DNA from: Desulfobacterales bacterium
Lineage (GTDB): Bacteria; Desulfobacterota; Desulfobacteria; Desulfobacterales; SpSt-501
Direction: 5' to 3'
Length of the DNA stretch: 64,000 nucleotides
Assembly (NCBI GenBank): GCA_030834695.1
Contig: JAUQXK010000014.1
Location: 51,945-115,944, forward strand
A model generated the notes under the pieces. It did not search any database and had not been told where the DNA came from. It saw only the letters and a list, made by a program, of their open reading frames with translations. Positions 36,356 through 43,763 of this stretch are shown piece by piece. Position 1 is the first letter of the stretch, and every line of letters begins with the position of its first letter. Position numbers and translations under genes: made by a program.

Positions 36356-38482
36356 TTACTGGTGGAACTGCGGCGCGTCCGCCAGCTTGGTCCATTGGTT
36401 GAAGTAGAACATGTAGTTGCCGGTCCGAGTCGGCTGGATCGGCCGAAAGCGGTCCTTGCCCCCAGGATCGGTTTCGCGAATGACGATGCGCCGGTCCAGC
36501 ACGGCCGTCCATTTGCCGACATAAAGAAAGGTGTAGGGCAGATCCCCCGCGATGATCGCATGCAGCCGGTGGCACAGCGCGACCTTGCGGTCGAGGTCGT
36601 ATTCCTGTCGGATGCGGATGATGAGATCGTCGGCTTCCGGGTTGCGGTATCCTGCGAAGTTGAGCTGATGCGGACCGGTCTGGCTCGAATGCCAGATCTG
36701 GTAGAGGTCCGGATCGATTCCCATGGACCAGCCCAGCACGACGGCGTCGAAATCGAGCTTGTTGATCCGCTCCTTGATGAACACCGACCATTCCACCAGA
36801 TCGGTGCGCACGTCGATGCCGATCTGCTTCCAGGCATCCTGGGCGATCGCCAAGATGGATTTGCGGGTGTCGTTGCCGCTGTTGGTGATCAGGGTGAATT
36901 GCAGTTTTTGTCCACCCTTTTCCAGGCGGCCGTCGGCGTTGCGGCGCCAGCCGGCCTCGGCCAGCAGCTTTAAAGCCCCCTCGGGGTCGCAAGAGACCGG
37001 TGCGATGGCGTGGTTGTAGTATTCGGTCTGTTTTAGAAAGGGCCCGGTCGTGCGCTCCCCCTGCCGGTAGAGGATGAAATCGATGATGCGGTCGACGTCG
37101 ATGGCCATCGCCAGCGCCCGCCGCACCCGCGGGTCGTCGAAGGGCGGGCGCCGCAGGTTGTAGCCGATGTAGGCATAGGCGTAAGAGGTGCCCGAGAAAT
37201 TCTGAAAGCGTGGATCCTGTTGGAGCCTGGCCACCTGATAGGGCTGCACGCCGTAGGCGTCGATGGTGCCGGCGTAGAACTCCATCTCCTGGGTCAGCAG
37301 GTCGGGGAGGATCCGGTAGATGTAGCGTTTGTAATTGGGGGCGCCTTCCCAATATTCTGCAAAGCGGTCCAGGGTGATGTATTGGTCGGACTTCCATTCC
37401 CGGAAAACGAAAGGTCCGCTGCCGACCGGCCGTCGATTGAACTCGCTCTGCCGCATGGAAAACGCCGCAGGGTCCCTGCCGGTGCGCAGGGCTTCCTGGC
37501 GCAGCCGGTCTTCGTTCAGCAGGTGCTCGGGCAACAACCCCATGGCCCAGGTTCCCACTGCAGGCGAGTGAAGCCGCTTGTAGACGATGCGGACGGTGTG
37601 CGGATCGATGATCTGGATGTCTTTGACCGGCTCGTAGTCGGCCACCCGCGGGGAGAGATTCTTGGGATCCATGATCGCATCGTAGGTGAATTTAACGTCC
37701 TTTGCCGTGACCTCCCGGCCGTCGTGGAATTTGACGTCGGGACGGAGCCGGAACTCGATCACGGGGTTGTGCTCAACCGCCGGCAGCAGGTCCTTCGCCA
37801 AGAGATCGAGCTCGGTCTGCGCGATGGGGGCGGGCACGGAGACATAGCGGCGGGGCTGAAAGGAGCTGAAATAGTCCGGCCCCAAAACCTCGGCCAGGTG
37901 CGCGAAGAGGTTCGGATCGACGTCCCGCAAGGTCAGTTTAACTCGGGGCGGAGCCGTCACCCGGATGGTCAGATCAACCGCCTCCCGGCCGGCGGCCGCC
38001 GGCTGCTGCCGACGGACGGTATCGGTACGGGCCGGAACCAGCGATATCTCGCGGATGTTGCCAAACGCCCCCTGAAGGTTTTCAGGCAAAGACGCCGGTT
38101 GGTTCCGTAGTGTCTGAAGATAAGCCACCAGTGCCTCGACGTCTCCATCCCCGGAACCGGGCGCCGGCTGCGCGGTGTTGATGAAAAAATAGGCCTCTTC
38201 GGAGACCGTCCAGGACTCGGCCACGCGGCCGCGGAACCGCAGGTTCTCATCGCGGTCAATGAGGCCCTCGAAAATGAGATTCTCGATTTCGGAGCTGGCC
38301 GAATCGGCCGAGAGGATCGGGTTCAGGATGCTGGCGTCACCGATGGAGGCGTTGATGAATTCCTCCAGACGGCCGGCGTTGCCCCGGGATTGTTCCTCGT
38401 AAGAAGGCACCCAGAAATAGGACTGGAGCAGGATCAGGCTGAGCCCAACGGGGACCATTATGAGGAACCGACGGATGCTCAA
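36356..38482 (-). CDS. Peptide ABC transporter substrate-binding protein (OppA/DppA family)
   Basis: A 708-residue periplasmic binding protein of the SBP_bac_5 family, longer than the usual 530-600. The N terminus has a hydrophobic signal/anchor (about 7-27). Family motifs are LIFEGLIDRDENLRFRGRVA (about 69-88), FHDGREVTAKDVKFTYD, and FRLRPDVKFHDG. An insertion of about 140 residues between AESWTVSEE and EFRLRPDVKF, rich in Pro and charged residues, explains the length. The TTG start is supported by AAAGGAA just upstream; ATG 38458 is an alternative. It is the first gene of the oppABCDF-like operon and is divergent from larE. Confidence 0.9.
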   Translation of the reverse strand: MSIRRFLIMVPVGLSLILLQSYFWVPSYEEQSRGNAGRLEEFINASIGDASILNPILSADSASSEIENLIFEGLIDRDENLRFRGRVAESWTVSEEAYFFINTAQPAPGSGDGDVEALVAYLQTLRNQPASLPENLQGAFGNIREISLVPARTDTVRRQQPAAAGREAVDLTIRVTAPPRVKLTLRDVDPNLFAHLAEVLGPDYFSSFQPRRYVSVPAPIAQTELDLLAKDLLPAVEHNPVIEFRLRPDVKFHDGREVTAKDVKFTYDAIMDPKNLSPRVADYEPVKDIQIIDPHTVRIVYKRLHSPAVGTWAMGLLPEHLLNEDRLRQEALRTGRDPAAFSMRQSEFNRRPVGSGPFVFREWKSDQYITLDRFAEYWEGAPNYKRYIYRILPDLLTQEMEFYAGTIDAYGVQPYQVARLQQDPRFQNFSGTSYAYAYIGYNLRRPPFDDPRVRRALAMAIDVDRIIDFILYRQGERTTGPFLKQTEYYNHAIAPVSCDPEGALKLLAEAGWRRNADGRLEKGGQKLQFTLITNSGNDTRKSILAIAQDAWKQIGIDVRTDLVEWSVFIKERINKLDFDAVVLGWSMGIDPDLYQIWHSSQTGPHQLNFAGYRNPEADDLIIRIRQEYDLDRKVALCHRLHAIIAGDLPYTFLYVGKWTAVLDRRIVIRETDPGGKDRFRPIQPTRTGNYMFYFNQWTKLADAPQFHQ

Positions 38483-38496
38483 TCAAAAAAATTCCT

Positions 38497-38524
38497 TTGC
38501 GCGCATTCGGGTTTACCCTATAAT
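38497..38524 (+). promoter_or_regulatory. Possible promoter of larE
   Basis: A perfect TATAAT at 38519-38524 with a weak TTGCGC at 38497-38502 (16-base spacer), in the divergent gap between oppA and larE. Confidence 0.5.
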
Positions 38525-38678
38525 TGAGGATCATGCCGGTTTGCAGGCGGCGATTTGGCGGCGCAACACCCATCGCAGGCACCGAGGACTACTGCACCCA
38601 TATAAAAGATCGCCGGTCCCGTGTAAACACCATTTTGACGAACCGCGCGCCAACCAAACGGCTGTCGAGGTAATCGCC

Positions 38679-39554
38679 TTGAGTGCGGGTAGGAAGAGAC
38701 GCCTGATCGAAATTCTTAAGGGCTATTCGACCTTGGCCGTGGCTTTTTCCGGCGGAGTCGACAGCACCTTTCTGCTCGCGGCGGCCAAGGAAGCGTTGGG
38801 AGACGGGGCGACGGCGGTCACGGTGGATTCCCCCATTCATTCGCGCCGGGAGATCCGGGAGGCGCGGGCCATCGCAAAAGACCTCGGGGTCGGGCACATT
38901 GTGGTCCCGTTTGGAGAAATAACGGCTCCGGGATTCGTCGCCAACCCGCCCGAGCGCTGCTATACCTGCAAGCAGCTCATCTTCGCCGAAATTATGCGTG
39001 TGGCTGCCTCCCTGCAGATCCAGCGGGTCGCTCACGGTGTGAACTTGGATGACCTGGAAGATTATCGTCCCGGACTGAAGGCCGCGCAGGAGATGGGCAT
39101 TGCCTCGCCGCTGGCGGAGGCGGGGTTGACCAAGGCGGATATCCGTGCACTGTCCCGCAAAATGCAGCTGCCGACCTGGAACAAGCCTTCCATGGCCTGC
39201 CTGGCCTCGCGCATTCCGTACGGCCGGCCGATCACGCGCGAGGCCTTGATGATGGTGGAGATGGCCGAAGAATCCCTTCTGCAGTTGGGATTTAACGGAT
39301 CCCGGGTCCGGCATCATGGCGCGGTGGCGCGGATCGAGGTGGCGCCGGGCGATTTGAAGAAGACCCTGCATAAAGACCTGCGGGCGGAAATCCTGAAGCG
39401 GTTGAAACAGATCGGATTCAAGCATGTCGCGGTTGACTTGGAAGGCTATGTTCAGGGCAGCTTGAACCGGGCGATTGCGGGCAAGGGGGCCGAGGGGTCC
39501 GGGGGGCAAGGATCCAAGGGTATACCGCCCACGGGAGGGACACCAGCGACATGA
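38679..39554 (+). CDS. larE: LarE-type ATP-dependent sacrificial sulfur transferase
   Basis: A 291-residue PP-loop ATP pyrophosphatase of the LarE family, which makes the dithiolated nicotinic-acid cofactor of nickel-pincer enzymes. SGGVDS is at 24-29, the family segment NPPERCYTCKQ gives Cys94 and Cys97, and the PSMACLASRIPYG motif gives Cys174, equivalent to the sacrificial Cys. The three-Cys set is the pattern linked to Fe-S-carrying LarE that would recycle sulfur. The TTG at 38679 is chosen because GAGG lies before it; a longer reading adds about 70 low-complexity residues. A short Gly/Pro-rich tail overlaps the next gene by four bases. No larB or larC is in view. Confidence 0.87.
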   Translation: MSAGRKRRLIEILKGYSTLAVAFSGGVDSTFLLAAAKEALGDGATAVTVDSPIHSRREIREARAIAKDLGVGHIVVPFGEITAPGFVANPPERCYTCKQLIFAEIMRVAASLQIQRVAHGVNLDDLEDYRPGLKAAQEMGIASPLAEAGLTKADIRALSRKMQLPTWNKPSMACLASRIPYGRPITREALMMVEMAEESLLQLGFNGSRVRHHGAVARIEVAPGDLKKTLHKDLRAEILKRLKQIGFKHVAVDLEGYVQGSLNRAIAGKGAEGSGGQGSKGIPPTGGTPAT

Positions 39555-40303
39555 GAGGGCGCATTGCATGTTGGGCGCTCGTGGCATTGGCCGCAGGGCT
39601 CTGTTGGGGGGGATCGGCGAACGCCGAGTTCTATAAATACACGGACCGGAGCGGCAAGACCTATTACGTCGACGAGATCTGGAAGGTGCCCGAGGCATAC
39701 CGCGGGCAAGTGGGCCGTTACCGCGAAAAATATGACCATCTGCCCGATGGGCAGAAGGAGGCGGTGGTCGAAACCGAGCAGAAGCGGCAGCGGCTATTGG
39801 AAGTCGAACGGCAGCGGCAGACCGAGATGCATATCGAAGATCTGCATCAGCGCCAGGAGGCCGAACGGCTCCAGCAGGCCGAAAACGAGATGCAGCGGCA
39901 GCTGAAAGCCGCGGAAACCCCGATCACCATCGCCGATAACCAGATCCTCGTGCCGGTCTCTTTTATCAACAACGGGTTGGCGGCCGCCGCCCACCTCGTC
40001 ATGGACACCGGCGCAACGCACACAGTCGTTTACCGTCCCTTTGCCGACCGGCTGAACATCATCACCCTGTCCAAAGGCCAATCCAAGGTCGCCGGCGGGC
40101 TCTTCATCCACTCCGAGGTCGGCAAGGTTGAATCCATGCAAATCGGCCCCATCACGGCCAAGGATTTTTCGGTGGTCATTCTGGCCTTTGAGGGAAGTTC
40201 TCCGGTCTACGGCGGGTTGCTGGGCATGGATTTTCTCAGCCGCGTGGAATACAGCATCGACTACGAAAAGTCAGTCATCCGCTGGAAGCTGCGATCCCGA
40301 TGA
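39551..40303 (+). CDS. Exported retropepsin-like aspartic protease with DUF4124 domain
   Basis: A 250-residue protein with a signal peptide (1-25, ending SANA), a DUF4124-like N-terminal domain (FYKYTDRSGKTYYVDE, 27-42), a Gln/Glu/Arg-rich coiled coil (about 70-120) and a C-terminal clan-AA aspartic protease domain. The catalytic motif is VMDTGATHTVV (150-160; Asp152), followed by the family's IGPITAKDFSVVIL and GGLLGMDFLSRVEYSID. One DTG per chain means the active form would be a dimer, as in retropepsin. The coiled coil could dimerise it. It is coupled to larE by a four-base overlap; the reason for that pairing is not known. Confidence 0.82.
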   Translation: MRGRIACWALVALAAGLCWGGSANAEFYKYTDRSGKTYYVDEIWKVPEAYRGQVGRYREKYDHLPDGQKEAVVETEQKRQRLLEVERQRQTEMHIEDLHQRQEAERLQQAENEMQRQLKAAETPITIADNQILVPVSFINNGLAAAAHLVMDTGATHTVVYRPFADRLNIITLSKGQSKVAGGLFIHSEVGKVESMQIGPITAKDFSVVILAFEGSSPVYGGLLGMDFLSRVEYSIDYEKSVIRWKLRSR

Positions 40304-40340
40304 TGGCCGCCCGGCTCGGCCGAGGCCCGGTCTCAAGGGA

Positions 40341-42107
40341 TCAGCCGGCCCGGCCCGGAACCAAGCGGATCACCACGCGGCGGTTCTTGCTGCGGCCCTG
40401 CGGTGTGTCATTGCTTTCGATCGGCTTTTCCGATCCGAACCCGGAGACGGACAGCCGGGAGAGGGCAATGCCTTGTCCGACCAAGAAATTCTTAACTACG
40501 GCGGCCCGGTTTTCCGAGATCAGTTTGTTATAGGCCGCATCCCCCACCGAATCCGTATGCCCTTCGATAACCGCCGCGATGTTGGGCTGGTTTTTCATCA
40601 AAGCAGCCGCTGAAGCCAGAATTTCGTTGGCGTAGACCGGTATTTCGATCGAGTTCTGGGTGAAAAACACCGTAAATCCCTTCAAGGTGAAGGGTTCCGC
40701 GGCAGCGGTGGCAGCGCTCTCGGGCGGAGCCGTTTTGGCGGGCGGCGCAGCCGCAGGCGCCGGCGGCGGTGCGGATTTCGCCGGAGGGGGTTCGGCAGGT
40801 TGAGGCGCCGGTTTTGCCGGCGGCGGTTCGACAGGCGGAGGTGCCGGTTTCGCCGGCGGCGGTTCGACAGGCGGCGGTGCGGATTTCGTCGGGGGGGGAG
40901 CGGCGGCTCGAGGCTCCGCAGCCGTTTGAATCGGTTCGGCCGGGGCCGGCTGGGGTGTCCGTTGTTTGGCCGGCGCCGCCGGAAGGACCGGTGTTGCGGG
41001 CGCGCGCGGGCCGGTTTCCGCCGCCACCGTCGGCGTGCGGGCCGCTTGATCCGCCGCCTGGCCTTCCTTCGGGCTGCGGGCTTCGCGGGTCTCCTTGCCC
41101 TTGCCCAACCGGGCGAGCCCGTCGGAAATCGAGTCCCCCCATTGGTACCAGCCCAGTCCCAGCGTCAGCAGACAGACCGCGAATATCAAGGCGCTGCGCG
41201 ATGAACGTTGCTGGTCCGGCGATGCGGGGACCGGTGTGGCAGCGGCGGCCGCGGCGCCGGTCGGGGTCGGAGCTGGAATCGTTTCGTCAGCCGGTCTGCG
41301 TCCGATCGTTATCTTGAGTTCCTCGGCGCATTCCCGGATGATTTCAGCATCGATCTGGTTCAGCCCGCGGGAATAGCCGGACATCAGGGCATGATCGCAG
41401 ACGATATTGATGAGACGCGGATAGCCTTGGGTGGTCCGGCTAACGGCCTGCAGGGCCTCTGCCGTGAACACGGCGCGGGACGCGCCGGCGACGGCCAGCC
41501 GATGGTCGATGTACTGGCGCACCTCCTCTTCCGTGAGCGGTGCCAGGTGGTAGCTGACGGTAATCCGCTGGCGCACGGCGCGGTTTTCCTGCCGGGCGAG
41601 AATTTCCCGGAATTCCGTCTGCCCGACGAAGAAGATGTTGATCAATACTTTGCCGGACAGGTCGATGTTGGAAAGCAGCCGGATCTCCTCCATCAATTCG
41701 TGATTCAGGCGCTGGGATTCGTCGATGATCAGCAGAACCCTGCGGTAGGAAGCAAATGCGGTCAGGATCAGCCGCTTGAAATGGATCAGGAAATCGCCCT
41801 TGTTGGTAAAACTGCGATCCATGTTGAGCTCGGCCGCCATAAAATTGTAGAAATCCATCAAGGTCATACCGGGGTCCGGAATGGTCACCACGATCGCCCG
41901 GGTCTGGAGCTCTTTTTCGATGGCGCGGATGAGGGCGGTTTTGCCGGTTCCGACATCCCCGGTGATGAGCAGAAACCCCTTGTTTTCCAAGATGCCGTAT
42001 TTGAGAATGGCGAGCCCTTCCCGGTGCTTTTCCCCCAGCCACAGGAAGTCCGGGTCTGGGCTGATGTCGAAAGGTTTCTTTTTTAGACCATAGTGAGAGC
42101 GGTACAT
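40341..42107 (-). CDS. GspA/ExeA-type AAA ATPase fused to an OmpA-like domain
   Basis: A 588-residue membrane protein. The cytoplasmic ATPase has MYRSHYGLKKKPFDISPDP at the N terminus, Walker A GDVGTGKT (50-57), Walker B VLLIIDE (124-130) and the family motif TQGYPRLINIVCDHAL. One transmembrane helix (about 305-323) leads to a Pro/Ala/Lys-rich periplasmic linker (about 390-475) and a C-terminal OmpA domain with IEGHTDSVGDAAYNKLISEN and RSKNRRVVIRL. GspA/ExeA normally ends in a different peptidoglycan-binding domain; here OmpA takes that place. In type II secretion GspAB helps the secretin cross the wall; no gspB, secretin or pilus gene is nearby. AAGGA lies before the start. Confidence 0.88.
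   Translation of the reverse strand: MYRSHYGLKKKPFDISPDPDFLWLGEKHREGLAILKYGILENKGFLLITGDVGTGKTALIRAIEKELQTRAIVVTIPDPGMTLMDFYNFMAAELNMDRSFTNKGDFLIHFKRLILTAFASYRRVLLIIDESQRLNHELMEEIRLLSNIDLSGKVLINIFFVGQTEFREILARQENRAVRQRITVSYHLAPLTEEEVRQYIDHRLAVAGASRAVFTAEALQAVSRTTQGYPRLINIVCDHALMSGYSRGLNQIDAEIIRECAEELKITIGRRPADETIPAPTPTGAAAAAATPVPASPDQQRSSRSALIFAVCLLTLGLGWYQWGDSISDGLARLGKGKETREARSPKEGQAADQAARTPTVAAETGPRAPATPVLPAAPAKQRTPQPAPAEPIQTAAEPRAAAPPPTKSAPPPVEPPPAKPAPPPVEPPPAKPAPQPAEPPPAKSAPPPAPAAAPPAKTAPPESAATAAAEPFTLKGFTVFFTQNSIEIPVYANEILASAAALMKNQPNIAAVIEGHTDSVGDAAYNKLISENRAAVVKNFLVGQGIALSRLSVSGFGSEKPIESNDTPQGRSKNRRVVIRLVPGRAG
40765..40890 (-). repeat. 36-base tandem repeat encoding the Pro-rich linker
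   Basis: About three and a half copies of a 36-base unit inside the GspA-OmpA gene encode the 12-residue unit APPPVEPPPAKP with small changes. It is a coding minisatellite and may vary in copy number. Confidence 0.7.
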
Positions 42108-42191
42108 CGGCCGTGTCCTTTCTGAAACGGAAATGGAAAGCGCTCGTAAATGAGTATAGCAGATGCTGCGCGAGCTCGCCACAAGATATTG

Positions 42192-42285
42192 CTCCGGCAA
42201 GCGCAACTATGGCCGCCGTCCGGTGGGGCGGGTTTTCGGCCGCAGCGCGCCGCAACCATCCGTTCAAGCATAGTTGCTGCCGGAG
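42192..42285. repeat. Inverted repeat abutting the first deaminase gene
   Basis: CTCCGGCA-AGC-GCAACTATG (42192-42211) faces CATAGTTGCTGCCGGAG (42269-42285): 17 of 17 bases pair if the three-base AGC is bulged. The right arm touches the stop codon of the downstream-reading deaminase gene. There is no T run, so it is not a simple terminator. Confidence 0.75.
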
Positions 42286-43608
42286 TCATACGCGGCGGGA
42301 GGCGATCCCGGCCGTCAGGCGCTTAACATGAAACATGATCTCCTCGATGTCCAGCGTTTGAAGCTGCCGATTCCTCATCAACAGCCGCCCGCCCACCATC
42401 ACCGTGTGCACGTCCGACCCTTTGGCGGCGTAAACCACCGCGGAGGCCGGGTGATGCATCGGGGTCAGGTGCGGCACACGGGTGTCGATCACGATCAAAT
42501 CTGCCTGCTTGCCGGGTTCGAGCGACCCGATTTGATGATCGAGCCCCAGCGCCCGGGCGCCGCCGATGGTGGCCATGCGGAGCGCGGCTGGGGCAGGGAG
42601 AACCGTCGGGTCGCCCCGCACGGCCTTTTGGAGCTTGGCCGCGATGTCCATGCCGTAGAATAGATCCATGTCGTTGTTGCTGGCGCAGCCGTCGGAACCG
42701 AGCCCGACGCAGATGCCGGCCGCCAGCATCCGTGCAACCGGTGCGACCCCCGAGGCCAGCTTCATATTGCTTTCGGGATTGTGGGAGATTCCGGCACCGC
42801 GTTCGGCGATGATGGCGATATCCGCGTCGTCGACCCACACGCTGTGGGCCAGCAGGGTGCGTTCATCGAGCACGCCCGCCCGGTCGAGATAACCGATCGG
42901 GGTTGCGCCGGTGGTCGACCGGATATGATCGGCCTCCCAGCGGGTTTCGGCTGCATGGACCTGAAACAGAAGACCGAAATCGCGGCAAAGCTGTTTGGCA
43001 TGGACCAGCGTTTCCCGGGAGCACGTGTAGGGCGAATGGCAGAAGACCGACGGCCGGATTGTTTCCGCACGGTTCAGCCATTGTCGACAGAAGCGGCGGG
43101 CCACGATGAGGTTCTGGGCCGGGTCCGGCACGCCCGGAGCGGGGTGGTCGATAACCCCCTGGGCCAGCACCGCCCGCAGGCCGGCCGCCTGTACGGCCTG
43201 CGCCACGTCGTCTTCATGGAAATAGCCGTCGCAGCAGGTGGTCGTGCCCGAAAGGACCATCTCGGCGCAGGCCAGCAGCGATCCCCAGCGCACGGATTCC
43301 GGGTTGACGGCGGCGCGTTCGGCCGGGAAGATATGTTGCTGAAGCCAGGCCGCCAGCGGCAGGTCGTCGGCCAGGCCACGGAAAAGCGTCATCGGCAGGT
43401 GGGTGTGGGTGTTCACCAGACCCGGCATGACGATGCCGCCGCGTGCGTCGATGGCCGCGTGCGCTGCGGGTCGCTGCCAGTCCTCGGGCTCCGGACCCAG
43501 GTCGTCGATCCTCCCGCCGCTGACCCCGATCCAGCCCCGCCGGATCAAATCGAAAGACGGGTTGCACGTGATGAGGACCGCGTTGTGGATGAGGGTGTCG
43601 AATGGCAT
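42286..43608 (-). CDS. mtaD: MTA/SAH deaminase-family amidohydrolase (paralogue 1)
   Basis: A 440-residue amidohydrolase of the MtaD/TrzN-AtzA branch. Metal and substrate motifs are PGLVNTHTHLPMTLFRG, HAAETRWE, LLAHSVWV, SHNPESNMKLASG and GLGSDGCASNN. The family deaminates 5'-methylthioadenosine, S-adenosylhomocysteine or adenosine. It is clearly paralogous to the next gene: the same motifs, the same length. The Cys-rich FCRQWL/CHSPYTCSRE stretch is not shared with paralogue 2. It is the third gene of a PNP-deaminase-deaminase series on the minus strand. Confidence 0.88.
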   Translation of the reverse strand: MPFDTLIHNAVLITCNPSFDLIRRGWIGVSGGRIDDLGPEPEDWQRPAAHAAIDARGGIVMPGLVNTHTHLPMTLFRGLADDLPLAAWLQQHIFPAERAAVNPESVRWGSLLACAEMVLSGTTTCCDGYFHEDDVAQAVQAAGLRAVLAQGVIDHPAPGVPDPAQNLIVARRFCRQWLNRAETIRPSVFCHSPYTCSRETLVHAKQLCRDFGLLFQVHAAETRWEADHIRSTTGATPIGYLDRAGVLDERTLLAHSVWVDDADIAIIAERGAGISHNPESNMKLASGVAPVARMLAAGICVGLGSDGCASNNDMDLFYGMDIAAKLQKAVRGDPTVLPAPAALRMATIGGARALGLDHQIGSLEPGKQADLIVIDTRVPHLTPMHHPASAVVYAAKGSDVHTVMVGGRLLMRNRQLQTLDIEEIMFHVKRLTAGIASRRV

Positions 43609-43647
43609 AATAGCGGACGCTGGCTACCGGTTGCCGGGTACTCGATT

Positions 43648-43733
43648 CGCGATACGGGATGTTCAGATGGGATCGCTGCTGATTTTTTTCTCAACGAGTA
43701 TCCCGCATCGCGCGCAGCGCCCATCCCGTATCG
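43648..43733. repeat. Imperfect inverted repeat, CGGGATAC-word type
   Basis: CGATACGGGATG (43650-43661) faces CATCCCGTATCG (43722-43733), a perfect 12-base match. A second unit in the right half (43698-43712) matches the same left arm at 12 of 13 bases. It fills most of the gap between the two deaminase genes. Confidence 0.7.
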
Positions 43734-43763
43734 GCTGATTTGGGGCGCCTCCGCACCGGTCGA

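Noticed and set aside
40765..40890. Regular repeats that could look like a small CRISPR array
   Set aside because: The unit is 36 bases with no unique spacers and is in frame as a Pro-rich protein linker.
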